Shown here: piece after piece, positions 52,961 through 61,614 of the stretch | How positions within the stretch are numbered: the stretch's first letter is position 1 | How the letters are laid out: each line of letters starts with the position of its first letter | DNA from: Planktothrix sp. FACHB-1365 | GTDB taxonomy: Bacteria > Cyanobacteriota > Cyanobacteriia > Cyanobacteriales > Microcoleaceae | NCBI RefSeq assembly: GCF_014697575.1 | Contig: NZ_JACJSC010000004.1 | Coordinates: forward strand, 186,001-250,000 | Length of the DNA: 64,000 bases | Direction of reading: 5' to 3' | Notes under the pieces: generated by a model | Told to the model about the DNA's origin: nothing | Seen by the model: the letters and a program-made list of their open reading frames with translations, nothing else | Database searches by the model: none | Made by a program: the position numbers and the translations under genes

Positions 52961-55579
52961 ATGCTGAATTTTTACTTTGATACGGAAACGGATACCCACA
53001 AGTCCTTTGAGTTACCCGGCGCTCGCCCCCATTATAACCCTGACCGTCCCGGTCAAGTGGAACATATTTTTTTGGACTTAGTTCTCGATATTCCTAATCA
53101 AAGTTTTCAAGGAACTTGTACCCTACATTTGAATCCTGTTAAAAGTGGAATTGAAACTTTAATATTAGATGCCGTTAACTTAGAAATACAAGAGGTAAAA
53201 ATCGAGCAAAATCAGCAAGAGTTTGATTATGATGGAGAACAGTTACAGATTCATTTACACCAACCCACAACGGTTAATCAGTTAATTAAATTGGTGATTA
53301 GTTATTCCGTCACCCATCCGCAACGGGGACTGTATTTTATTAGTCCCAGTAAAGATTATCCTAACAAACCAATTCAAGTTTGGACACAAGGAGAAGATGA
53401 AGATTCTCGCTTTTGGTTTCCTTGTTTTGACTACCCCGGACAACTCGCCACCTCAGAAATTCGGGTACAAGTTCCGAAACAATATTTAGCCATTTCCAAT
53501 GGAGAGTTAATTCACACCGAAACCAAAGGCAAAACTAAAATTTACCATTGGTCACAAAAACAAATTCATCCCACTTATTTAATGACCTTAGCAGTGGGAG
53601 AATTTGCAGAAATCAAAGACGAATGGAATGGAATTCCGGTTTTATATTATGTTGAGAAAAACCGCAAAGAAGATGCCCTTCGCAGTATGGGGAAAACCCC
53701 CCAAATGCTTGAGTTTTTCTCTCAATATTTTGGCTATTCCTATCCCTATCCGAAATATGCTCAAGTTTGTGTGGATGACTTTATTTTTGGCGGGATGGAA
53801 AATACCTCGACAACGTTATTAACTGATCGCTATTTATTAGATGAACGAGCCACCTTAGATAATCGTAACACAGAAAGTTTAGTTGCCCATGAACTAGCCC
53901 ATCAATGGTTCGGGGATTTAGTCGTAATTAAACATTGGTCACACGCCTGGATAAAAGAAGGAATGGCGACCTATACTGAAGTGTTATGGACAGAACAAGA
54001 ATATGGCAAAGAAGAGGCGGCATATTACCGTTTAAACCAAGCCAGAAACTATTTTTCTGAGGATAGTTCCCGTTATCGTCGTCCCATTGTTACCCATATT
54101 TATCGAGAAGCAATAGAACTTTATGACCGCCATTTATATGAAAAAGGCGCTTGTGTTTATCATCTAATTAGAACAGAATTAGGGGATGAACTGTTTCAAA
54201 AAGCAATTCAAACCTTTGTTCAGGATAATGCTCATAAAACGGTCGAAACCATTGATTTATTACGAGCATTGGAAAAATCAACCGGGTCTAATTTACTTCC
54301 CCTATTTGATCAATATGTATTTCGAGGCGGACATCCCGAATATAAAGTTTCCTACAGTTGGGATAATAATAGTAAATTAGCCAAAATCACAATTAAACAA
54401 ACTCAAGCCACTGATAGCGATAAACTCAGCGAGCAAAACTTATTTGATTTAAAAATTCCCATTGGCTTTGGATATAAACCTGATAAAAAATCTCCTGAAA
54501 CTCCTGTTCCCCTTAAAACCTTTACGGTTAGAGTTCATGAACGGGAACAAACCTTCTATTTCCCTTTAGAAGAAAAGCCAGCTTTTATTAGCTTTGATGT
54601 TGATAATAATATTCTAAAGACCGTAACCTTGGATTATGCCCTTGCTGAATTAAAGGCACAATTGCAATATGATCCTGACCCTATTTCTCGAATTTATGCA
54701 GCCAAAGCTTTAGCTAAAAAAGGCGGATTAGAAGCCGTTAAAGCCTTGTCAAATGCCTTAAAACATGATAAGTTTTGGGGTGTGCGTTTTGAAGTCGCTA
54801 AACAATTAGTTCGAGTCAAATTAGATCAAGTTTTTGAGGGATTAGTAGCGGGTTTAACCGATAACGATGCCCGCGTCAGACGAGCCGTGATCAATAGTTT
54901 AGCGAAACTAAAAACCACCGAGAGTTATCAAGTGTTAAAACCCCTTTTAGAAAAGGGAGATGCGAGTTATTTAGTGGAAGCTGCAACCGCAACAGCATTA
55001 GGAGAAATTGCAGCCACTCACTGTGAAGATAAACATCTAATTGAACAAACAATTAAACTCTTAAAATCCGTTCTCAAAGAACGAGAAGGATGGAATGAAG
55101 TCGTGCGTTCTGGGGCTATTTCAGGACTCAGTAAAATGAAAACCTCAGAAGATGCCTTAAACGTAATTTTAAAATATACCGCCCCCGGTATTCCCCAAGC
55201 TTTGAGGTTAACTACCATTCGGGCTTTAGGCAGTATTTCCACGGGTCAAACCCCAACCAACACCGAGCGAATTTTACAACGCTTAGAAGAATTATCCAAT
55301 GAAACCTTTTTCCTCACTCAAGTCGCCGTTGTCGCTTCTTTAGAACAGATGGAAACGCCAAAAGCGATGGATGTATTGCAATCTTTAGCCGACCAAACCC
55401 TAGACGGAAGAGTTCGCCGTCGAGCCGAAGAGGCCATTCAAAACGTACAGGGAAAAATCGGTTCCGAACCCGCCTTGAAAAAGCTACGGGAAGAACTTGA
55501 CAAAATTAAAAAAGAAAATCAAGACCTTCGCAGTCGTCTCGAAACCTTAGAAGCCAAAAGTAAATCGAGTAAGCATTAA
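52961..55579 (+). CDS. M1-family zinc aminopeptidase with C-terminal HEAT repeats
   Basis: The protein of about 872 residues has the M1 fold: substrate-binding FGGMENTSTT (GxMEN motif), zinc motif VAHELAHQWFGD with the third ligand Glu 18 residues on (IKEGMATYTE), and catalytic Tyr in the following region. About residues 560-830 are HEAT-like helical repeats (ARVRRAVINSLAKLK, VRRRAEEAIQ). The end is a coiled coil. Cyanobacterial M1 peptidases of this TAF2/aminopeptidase-N-like type often carry such repeats. ATG 52961 is used; the in-frame TTG at 52952 is less likely. It is a single gene. Confidence 0.93.
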   Translation: MLNFYFDTETDTHKSFELPGARPHYNPDRPGQVEHIFLDLVLDIPNQSFQGTCTLHLNPVKSGIETLILDAVNLEIQEVKIEQNQQEFDYDGEQLQIHLHQPTTVNQLIKLVISYSVTHPQRGLYFISPSKDYPNKPIQVWTQGEDEDSRFWFPCFDYPGQLATSEIRVQVPKQYLAISNGELIHTETKGKTKIYHWSQKQIHPTYLMTLAVGEFAEIKDEWNGIPVLYYVEKNRKEDALRSMGKTPQMLEFFSQYFGYSYPYPKYAQVCVDDFIFGGMENTSTTLLTDRYLLDERATLDNRNTESLVAHELAHQWFGDLVVIKHWSHAWIKEGMATYTEVLWTEQEYGKEEAAYYRLNQARNYFSEDSSRYRRPIVTHIYREAIELYDRHLYEKGACVYHLIRTELGDELFQKAIQTFVQDNAHKTVETIDLLRALEKSTGSNLLPLFDQYVFRGGHPEYKVSYSWDNNSKLAKITIKQTQATDSDKLSEQNLFDLKIPIGFGYKPDKKSPETPVPLKTFTVRVHEREQTFYFPLEEKPAFISFDVDNNILKTVTLDYALAELKAQLQYDPDPISRIYAAKALAKKGGLEAVKALSNALKHDKFWGVRFEVAKQLVRVKLDQVFEGLVAGLTDNDARVRRAVINSLAKLKTTESYQVLKPLLEKGDASYLVEAATATALGEIAATHCEDKHLIEQTIKLLKSVLKEREGWNEVVRSGAISGLSKMKTSEDALNVILKYTAPGIPQALRLTTIRALGSISTGQTPTNTERILQRLEELSNETFFLTQVAVVASLEQMETPKAMDVLQSLADQTLDGRVRRRAEEAIQNVQGKIGSEPALKKLREELDKIKKENQDLRSRLETLEAKSKSSKH

Positions 55580-56478
55580 AGGATTAAAACCTTACAGGGT
55601 AATGGATGAGGGGAAGAAAACGGGTTTTTACCCAACCTTCTATCCCCGACCGTCCTTGAAGCAGACTTCTTTTGAAGAATAGCTCAACTCGGCGACGTCA
55701 AAAACTTAACGTGATTTAACCTTTGATCTCGCACCAAATACAGGGATTTAAGTTAACTTACAATAAAGAACAACCCTAAAAGGTGATTAACTCCCGACTG
55801 AAACTCCTGGCAAACAACCCAAACCCCCTTTCAATTGCATACCTTTTGTTACACAAACAGTGATGCTTCCAAGAAGCAAAAGCTTACCGTTTCTTTTAGA
55901 ATCACTGCGGGGAAACTTCAGCAATCAATTTTGAGTGAATTACAACTTCATCTATGCCTCAACTGAAACTACAAATTCTACCAGGGTGTATTAAGGTGAC
56001 TTGCCTTCATTTACACTCCCTTCAATATTTATTTGTGGGATTACAACCCAACTTGAAAAGATTTCGCTAAGATTTTAGTGAATCAGGATATCGATATCCC
56101 TTCTGAGATCCCCTAAACAAAAATGATCACCCCAATGTGATCAGTCAAACATAAGGATGTAAAAGGGGTCTTTGTACTTAACCCCTAACTTGATTAATCT
56201 CCCCTCGGTGAATTCAGGTGATCAAATCTCCTTTGTGACAAATCGTACAATTTTTGTCAGAAAGGCTACAATCGGAAAGGTCTTGGCACAATCCAATGAT
56301 CACCTTTGAATATTTGTCTTCCTATGTTAGGACTGAAGTGAGTTATGATCATTCACTCAGTAACTCGGTGGGCAAATGTTAAAACTTGAAACAGTATGCC
56401 ACTGGTTCAATAGTCTACTGATAGACATCTCTATTCTGTGATTGATTTTTACTAATTGAGGAGCATGAGGAACGCGGC
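55580..56478. other. 900-base leader region of sigA with inverted repeats
   Basis: No convincing gene is visible in this stretch. Two possible operators lie in the half closer to sigA: TGATCAC/GTGATCA (56124-56130 and 56137-56143), and TGACAAA/TTTGTCA (56236-56242 and 56253-56259). Long leaders with several promoters are usual for the principal sigma factor. Two TACAAT -10-like boxes occur at 56246-56251 and 56267-56272, but no well-spaced -35 accompanies them. A small RNA cannot be excluded. Confidence 0.5.
56124..56143. promoter_or_regulatory. TGATCAC-N6-GTGATCA palindrome upstream of sigA
   Basis: A perfect 7-bp inverted repeat with a 6-base spacer, about 340 bases upstream of the sigA start codon. 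The shape is that of a dimeric transcription-factor site. It does not fit NtcA (GTA-N8-TAC). The bound factor is unknown. Confidence 0.35.
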
Positions 56479-57663
56479 ATGATCCAGATTAACAACGGAC
56501 TCGCAACCACAAAGCCTGAGACAGAAACATTATCGTTTCTTCCCCTTCCAACCCCTAGCAACATCACCCCCCTAGATTTGGATGATTTTGAACCGGATGA
56601 AGAAGATTTAATTGATGAAGAAGACATCCTAGAAGATGTGATAGCGGATGAAGATGATGAGACCAAAGCGGGTAAAGCTGCTAAATCTCGACGTCGCACT
56701 CAAGCCAAGAAAAAGCATTACACAGAAGATTCAATTCGCCTCTATCTGCAAGAAATAGGTCGGATTCGATTATTACGGGCGGATGAAGAAATTGAACTCG
56801 CTCGAAAAATTGCTGACTTATTGGAACTAGAGCGAATTCGGGAAAAATTGATGGAACATTACCATCGAGAACCCAATGAGCAGGAATGGGCGAGCGCCGT
56901 TGATATGAGATTGCCAGAGTTCCGTCGCCGTCTGTATATCGGTCGTCGGGCAAAAGATAAGATGGTACAGTCAAACTTACGACTGGTGGTTTCCATTGCC
57001 AAAAAATACATGAATCGAGGTCTGTCTTTCCAAGATTTGATTCAAGAAGGCAGTTTAGGGTTAATTCGTGCCGCAGAGAAATTTGATCACGAAAAAGGCT
57101 ACAAATTTTCAACTTATGCTACATGGTGGATTCGTCAAGCCATTACACGGGCCATTGCTGATCAATCTCGAACGATTCGACTACCCGTTCACCTCTATGA
57201 AACCATTTCTCGAATAAAAAAGACCACCAAGTTACTGTCTCAAGAAATGGGTCGTAAACCCACTGAAGAAGAAATCGCAACTCGTATGGAAATGACCATC
57301 GAAAAACTGCGGTTTATTGCGAAGTCTGCTCAACTTCCCATTTCCTTAGAAACCCCCATTGGGAAAGAAGAAGATTCTCGTTTAGGAGATTTTATTGAAT
57401 CCGATGGCGAAACCCCTGAAGATCAAGTTTCTAAGAATCTATTACGAGAAGATTTAGAAAATGTATTAGACACTCTTAGTCCCCGTGAACGTGATGTATT
57501 ACGGTTGCGTTATGGGTTAGATGATGGCCGTATGAAGACATTAGAAGAAATCGGTCAGATTTTTAATGTCACCCGTGAACGGATTCGTCAAATAGAGGCG
57601 AAAGCACTCAGAAAGTTACGCCATCCCAACCGTAATAGTATTTTGAAAGAATATATCCGCTAG
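56479..57663 (+). CDS. sigA: Principal RNA polymerase sigma factor SigA (RpoD)
   Basis: This is the group 1 sigma-70 factor that directs RNA polymerase to housekeeping promoters. The 394-residue protein has an acidic cyanobacterial N-terminus (about 1-75). Region 1.2 is [16 protein letters not shown], and region 2 is [39 protein letters not shown] with the -10 reading helix. Region 3 follows, and region 4 has [18 protein letters not shown] and the helix-turn-helix [21 protein letters not shown]. Cyanobacterial SigA proteins have this size. The 900-base upstream region is consistent with multiple regulated promoters. Confidence 0.96.
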   Translation: MIQINNGLATTKPETETLSFLPLPTPSNITPLDLDDFEPDEEDLIDEEDILEDVIADEDDETKAGKAAKSRRRTQAKKKHYTEDSIRLYLQEIGRIRLLRADEEIELARKIADLLELERIREKLMEHYHREPNEQEWASAVDMRLPEFRRRLYIGRRAKDKMVQSNLRLVVSIAKKYMNRGLSFQDLIQEGSLGLIRAAEKFDHEKGYKFSTYATWWIRQAITRAIADQSRTIRLPVHLYETISRIKKTTKLLSQEMGRKPTEEEIATRMEMTIEKLRFIAKSAQLPISLETPIGKEEDSRLGDFIESDGETPEDQVSKNLLREDLENVLDTLSPRERDVLRLRYGLDDGRMKTLEEIGQIFNVTRERIRQIEAKALRKLRHPNRNSILKEYIR

Positions 57664-58012
57664 TTGTCGTTGTTTCTATTCGGGTTGAAACAATTTGATC
57701 CTGGGAAATAATTTTTTTAATTACCCTCAACGGAGGATAACTCAGGCTGCAATTTATCAACCCGTTTATTTAAACATCACAGTTATACATTAGTCTGCTG
57801 AAACAAACTTTAAAAAAGATTGAGTTTCGGCAGAACTTTGTATATTTATGTTCTCTGTTCTCTGTTCCCCGATATTAAAAACTTGAGAGTTTGTATCCAA
57901 TTCTCTCAAGTTATGTTAAAATCTTCTTGCGAATTAAATTACGTTGTTTAATCCGGCTATCATCCGGTTTTAAGTGCTTCTGGTTTCTAGGGTGATGTAG
58001 TGGGATATCCCA
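57664..58012. other. 349-base gap between convergent sigA and hli genes
   Basis: This is the 3' side of both genes. It contains a TTCTCTGTTCTCTGTTCCCC simple-sequence spacer at about 57850 and two A+T-rich hairpin-like segments. I see no RNA gene, promoter or terminator that stands out. Confidence 0.5.
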
Positions 58013-58198
58013 TTACATCAAACCCCAGAAGTGAAGAAAGCCTTGGCCTGACATCAGTTCAACAATAATCGCACTGAGAAATCCAATCATCGCCAAACGG
58101 CCATTCCAGTTCTCTGCACCTGGGGTAAATCCCCAGTCCCAATGATTGCGCTGTTGTTGTTCAGGGCTATTGGTTAATTGTGTTTGTGTGTTTTGCAT
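58013..58198 (-). CDS. High-light-inducible protein (single-helix chlorophyll-binding protein)
   Basis: The 61-residue protein has the LHC-like helix motif [20 protein letters not shown] (E-x-x-N-x-R with Gly/Ala face), ending in [11 protein letters not shown]. Hli/Scp proteins pair in the thylakoid membrane, bind chlorophyll and carotenoid, and protect chlorophyll synthesis and photosystem assembly under light stress. Upstream on its strand (58221-58248) are three TTACA-containing repeats that fit the HLR1 element recognised by RpaB. Light and stress control is therefore likely. Confidence 0.93.
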   Translation of the reverse strand: MQNTQTQLTNSPEQQQRNHWDWGFTPGAENWNGRLAMIGFLSAIIVELMSGQGFLHFWGLM

Positions 58199-58220
58199 GG
58201 TTGTTACTCCTGTTTTGCTT

Positions 58221-58248
58221 GATGTAACGTTCTGTAAACTAATGTAAC
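58221..58248 (-). promoter_or_regulatory. HLR1-like RpaB site with three half-repeats
   Basis: Read on the minus strand the site is GTTACATT AG TTTACAGA AC GTTACATC: three 8-base repeats, each with (G/T)TTACA, spaced by two bases. HLR1 elements of high-light genes consist of two such repeats bound by the response regulator RpaB. The site lies 22-50 bases upstream of the hli start codon. Confidence 0.7.
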
Positions 58249-58353
58249 TAACTCGTAAAAAAACGGCAAGTTACGATCTCTTCAAAGGTAGAAAACCTGA
58301 AATTGTACAAATAGTCTGTATTTCTTCTATTTTTAGGGGATTTGAGGAATAGA

Positions 58354-58386
58354 TGCGATCGCTTAATTTCTATCTTTAGGTAGGGT
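58354..58386. repeat. 33-bp direct repeat, left copy
   Basis: The sequence starts TGCGATCGCTTAATTTC and is repeated without mismatch at 59219-59251 in the same orientation. The two copies enclose the DUF5615/DUF433 gene pair. Confidence 0.9.
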
Positions 58387-58411
58387 AGGTTAGTATAGAA
58401 TAATTACTGTA

Positions 58412-58771
58412 TTAATAGGGAATCCAATCAACAATATTTACCCATTCCTCCGCCTCACTAATTTCCCACAAAAGATAAATACTTTCAGCCAACTCTCCAA
58501 TATTTGTTCCTTCCCTGACCCAAAATAATCCCCAGATTTGGTGGTTATTTTCCCAGTGTTCCTGTAAATGACCCGGAATAGATTTACGATTATCTGTCAC
58601 TAAAATTCTCTGGGATTGTTCGAGATAAATTAAAATTTCTGGATCAAGAGTTCCTAATGGGGGTGTTAATGGATCACCAACACATAAAATGTCAACTTCT
58701 GGATTAATCCGAAGTACCGCAGATTTAATCCGTTTAGACAAATTTTCATCCAGCAAAAACTTAATTTTCAT
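58412..58771 (-). CDS. DUF5615 PIN-like toxin (VapC45-like)
   Basis: The 119-residue protein begins MKIKFLLDENLSKRIKSAV and has VTDNRKSIPGHLQEHW in the middle. These supply the acidic residues (D8/E9 and D80 region) of the DUF5615 PIN-like RNase fold. It overlaps by 11 bases a DUF433 gene on the same strand, the usual partner. The expected activity is RNA cleavage that stops growth when the antitoxin is lost. The pair is bounded by perfect 33-bp direct repeats. Confidence 0.85.
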   Translation of the reverse strand: MKIKFLLDENLSKRIKSAVLRINPEVDILCVGDPLTPPLGTLDPEILIYLEQSQRILVTDNRKSIPGHLQEHWENNHQIWGLFWVREGTNIGELAESIYLLWEISEAEEWVNIVDWIPY

Positions 58772-59099
58772 TAATAATTGATTGATCCATTAACCGTTTT
58801 TCAATAATTTTTTGAATGCGTTGACGTTGGGGCGTGGGGTGGGCTAATGCTTCTTGATAATGCCGTTCTTTCCAGTCATTAACCCTTTGTAAATAGGCAT
58901 CGATTTCGGTTTTTTTATGATAATAAAAAGTCAGGGTTGCATAAATTTTTTCAAGATTTAAACTAGGAAAATGTTCTAATATATCCTCTGGCGAACAGCC
59001 TTTTAAGTAATAATTTAAAACATTATCAATGCCAATTCTATGTCCTTTGATGCGGATATCATCAGGATCTAAAAATTCAAAGTATTCTTCAAGTTGCAT
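58761..59099 (-). CDS. DUF433 antitoxin (VapB45-like)
   Basis: The 112-residue protein has the DUF433 winged-helix core: IRIKGHRIGIDNVLNYYLKG, SPEDILEHFPSLNLEKIYATLTFYYHKK. The C-terminal segment that should wrap the toxin ends near RLMDQSI. It precedes and overlaps the DUF5615 gene. DUF433 proteins neutralise PIN-like toxins and probably regulate the operon. Its promoter would lie just above 59099, within the direct-repeat-bounded cassette. Confidence 0.85.
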   Translation of the reverse strand: MQLEEYFEFLDPDDIRIKGHRIGIDNVLNYYLKGCSPEDILEHFPSLNLEKIYATLTFYYHKKTEIDAYLQRVNDWKERHYQEALAHPTPQRQRIQKIIEKRLMDQSIINEN

Positions 59100-59218
59100 A
59101 ATATATTTAATAAATTAAAATCAAGATGAGTTAAGTTTTTATTTTTACTTAAAGGTTGAGCAACCTCTAATCAATATTATCATAAATTTAAAAACTTGGC
59201 GATGATTGTATTAGTTTG

Positions 59219-59251
59219 TGCGATCGCTTAATTTCTATCTTTAGGTAGGGT
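59219..59251. repeat. 33-bp direct repeat, right copy
   Basis: Perfect copy of 58354-58386. It lies immediately before the hairpin terminator that follows the zorC-like gene, that is, where the next gene of a Zorya operon would normally begin. Confidence 0.9.
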
Positions 59252-59258
59252 GGGGATT

Positions 59259-59291
59259 AAAACCCCGGTTTCTCAAAGAAACCGGGGTTTT
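59259..59291 (-). terminator. Strong hairpin terminator downstream of the zorC-like gene
   Basis: The arms AAAACCCCGGTTTCT and AGAAACCGGGGTTTT pair over 15 bases with a CAA loop. On the minus strand the stem ends in a T-rich stretch. It lies about 50 bases after the zorC stop. Related arms occur at 31841-31906, so it may also belong to a dispersed repeat family. Confidence 0.7.
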
Positions 59292-59339
59292 GGGGTGTGG
59301 GATGTTTTCAAGTCTCTTGATAATACTTTCTTTCATTTT

Positions 59340-60818
59340 TTAGCATTGCCATCCTTGCTGTCTAACATATTCTTCCGCTTCAGATTCAATTTTTCTAATC
59401 TTGTTTTCCCATTTTTCTAAGTTGTAATTTCGCTCTCGTTGCTTTTGGTCTGATGGGAGAGGAAGTCCGTCGGAACCATATCTACCATATTCCCGTGGTA
59501 ACCCTTTGAAAAATACAGTTCCTTCATTGGGAAGAATATTGCTGAGTTTTAACCATTTTTCACAGTAGGTTTGCCAACAGAAAACATGATCATGAATTTC
59601 ACGAGGTTTGAGACAACGTAGATGTTTAACAGAAACTTGAGAAGAACCGAACAGTTTTTGCTCAAGGTCAGGATTTTGAGAACGATTAAATAAACGAGTT
59701 TCACTTCCTTCCCCTCGGAAAAACTCAACAATAAACCAATCCCCAAAATCAAAAATGCAAACTTCTGTATCACTCCCATCTTCTATTAAAAGGTCAACAT
59801 TTTCAGGAAGATATTGACCGAGAGCATTAATAGATTTTTGGGGTAATAAAATCCGAATTCTTTCAAAGCAATCACTATAATTTGCCCAAAAATCTTTTCG
59901 TTTTCGTAACTGATTTTTTTCCCATTCTGGTATATTTAATTCATCATTCCTTTCTAATAAAAGCTCAACGATATTTTCAAAATCTTTATAATTAACTGCA
60001 CCGATCCATTTTCTTAATGCTTCTTTAGCTTTTCTTGAAAGTTGATGCCATTTACTATTAGAATTTTTAGGTTTAAAATTCAGTTTTACCCACTCTACTA
60101 AATTCGGCAAATCTCCAGCTATTTCGGCTGATATGTTAGTTAGTAAATAATCCGTTGCTTTAATTTGATCTTCAGACAGGATTTCTTCAAGACAATTGAG
60201 CAACCAAGTCTCGTATTGAAGATCACGAGAAGTTACAAAAACTTCTGCAACCGTTGTTAGCGCATCTTCAGCTTTTTTGATCCAGTGGGGTAATTGATAA
60301 GTTCTTAATAAATCTTTGGGGGTTTTCTTATACGTTAAACTTAATTTTGCTAAATCAGCAGGAGCTTTTTTTAAACTTTCAATAATTTTGATCAGTACCA
60401 AGTCTTGATAATCCACTTTATCTAAAAAATCTACAGAAAAGGAATTAACTAAAGATTCTGATATAATTCTTTTTCTATTATTGCTTTCATTTCCGTAATA
60501 TAAAACCAAATTCCAAATTAATCGATGTTTTAACCATGTTTTTTCTTTGGCTATATTCCAAATTAATTGACAAATCTCTAAATTATTATCGGATTTAAAA
60601 TAAACTAAATAAATCCATTCTAAATTAGTAATATTATCTATTTTATTAGTTTCAATATCTTTTAATATTTCCTCTACTGTTCGGGGTTTAATGTAATTTG
60701 GACTTGGTATAGGAATAGGTGGTAAAGGCTTTTGTTTACCTAACGACTTTGAAAAGTCTAGGAGTTCAGAAGGTTTTAGTGGAGAAAAATCTGGTAAACT
60801 TAAACTTGAAAAAATCAT
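59340..60818 (-). CDS. zorC: ZorC-like EH-signature protein
   Basis: The 492-residue protein is soluble and helical. Its C-terminal region fits the EH-signature domain found in ZorC of Zorya anti-phage systems: DTEVCIFDFGDWFIVEFFRGEGSETRL, then LRCLKPREIHDHVFCWQTYCEKWL. ZorC is thought to act in DNA binding or as the cytosolic effector arm of the ZorA/ZorB motor. It follows the zorB-like gene on the same strand after 134 bases, a gap partly filled by a dispersed repeat (60861-60938). No helicase (ZorD) follows. Confidence 0.8.
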   Translation of the reverse strand: MIFSSLSLPDFSPLKPSELLDFSKSLGKQKPLPPIPIPSPNYIKPRTVEEILKDIETNKIDNITNLEWIYLVYFKSDNNLEICQLIWNIAKEKTWLKHRLIWNLVLYYGNESNNRKRIISESLVNSFSVDFLDKVDYQDLVLIKIIESLKKAPADLAKLSLTYKKTPKDLLRTYQLPHWIKKAEDALTTVAEVFVTSRDLQYETWLLNCLEEILSEDQIKATDYLLTNISAEIAGDLPNLVEWVKLNFKPKNSNSKWHQLSRKAKEALRKWIGAVNYKDFENIVELLLERNDELNIPEWEKNQLRKRKDFWANYSDCFERIRILLPQKSINALGQYLPENVDLLIEDGSDTEVCIFDFGDWFIVEFFRGEGSETRLFNRSQNPDLEQKLFGSSQVSVKHLRCLKPREIHDHVFCWQTYCEKWLKLSNILPNEGTVFFKGLPREYGRYGSDGLPLPSDQKQRERNYNLEKWENKIRKIESEAEEYVRQQGWQC

Positions 60819-60860
60819 CCTTGTAATAACTCCTAAAATTGGATTTAGTCTTTGTAGGTT

Positions 60861-60938
60861 TGTAGGGGCGAGGCGCGCCTCGCCCCTACGATGAATTGGA
60901 TTTTAAGTCATTTATACAACTAATTTAGACTTGCTATA
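60861..60938. repeat. Dispersed ~80-bp repeat, copy 2
   Basis: Nearly identical to 11681-11759, including the GAGGCGCGCCTC palindrome and the GATTTTAAGTCATTT...TTTAGACTTGCTATA part. It has inserted between the zorB-like and zorC-like genes, so it may disturb their co-transcription. Confidence 0.8.
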
Positions 60939-60952
60939 GTTATTTACTTTCA

Positions 60953-61612
60953 TTAAGATTTTGATGAATTTAAAAACTTATCCCAATCAATTTGTTTAAG
61001 TTGGAAGCGAAAAACAACCCGGCGATCGCGTGGATCATCAATTTTTTGATTAGCTTCTACTTCTCCCCGTCCTGCAGCCATTAGTTTGGTTTGAAATTTA
61101 GATTTAGTTTCAAAGGTAAATCCTTTTGAGAAGATATAGTTATAAACAGATAACGAGCGTTTTAAGCTTAAATCCATATTATATTGATCATCTCCTAAAG
61201 AACTCGTTTGACCTTCAACAATAACGCGAGTTACCGTATCCTCAAAAGCAGGGTTAGAAAAAATAACCTTACTATATTTCGGAATAAAGTCTCGCAAAAA
61301 CTTTTTGCCTTCCGGTTTTAATTCTGCACTCCCTTTATCAAAAAGAATTGCATCAGGAATACTCACATCTCCCGTTTTTTGATCAATTTTAATGATCTTT
61401 CCTTGTGGTAATCCTTCTAAGACTGCAATTAATTGTTGAGGAAGTTCACTCACTCGATCTTGAACTTGTTTGAGTTGCACCATTACCGTAATAAATAATA
61501 GAGCAAAAAACATCAATAAACCTGACATTAAATCCCCGATGGAGAGATAAACTCCAGAATCTTGTTCTTCCTGAAGTTCTGTTTCTAATTCTAATTCTGA
61601 TAAATCACTCAT
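60953..61612 (-). CDS. zorB: ZorB-like OmpA/MotB-type peptidoglycan-binding protein
   Basis: The 219-residue protein has one N-terminal transmembrane helix (YLSIGDLMSGLLMFFALLFITVMV, with D27 placed as the ion-carrying Asp of MotB/ZorB). An OmpA-like peptidoglycan-binding domain follows (LFDKGSAELKPEGKKFL, VEGQTSS, NMDLSLKRSLSVYNYI, RVVFRF). In Zorya systems ZorB anchors a ZorA5B2 ion-driven motor to the cell wall. The start follows the zorA-like stop by two bases, so the pair is co-translated. Confidence 0.9.
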   Translation of the reverse strand: MSDLSELELETELQEEQDSGVYLSIGDLMSGLLMFFALLFITVMVQLKQVQDRVSELPQQLIAVLEGLPQGKIIKIDQKTGDVSIPDAILFDKGSAELKPEGKKFLRDFIPKYSKVIFSNPAFEDTVTRVIVEGQTSSLGDDQYNMDLSLKRSLSVYNYIFSKGFTFETKSKFQTKLMAAGRGEVEANQKIDDPRDRRVVFRFQLKQIDWDKFLNSSKS

Positions 61613-61614
61613 GA

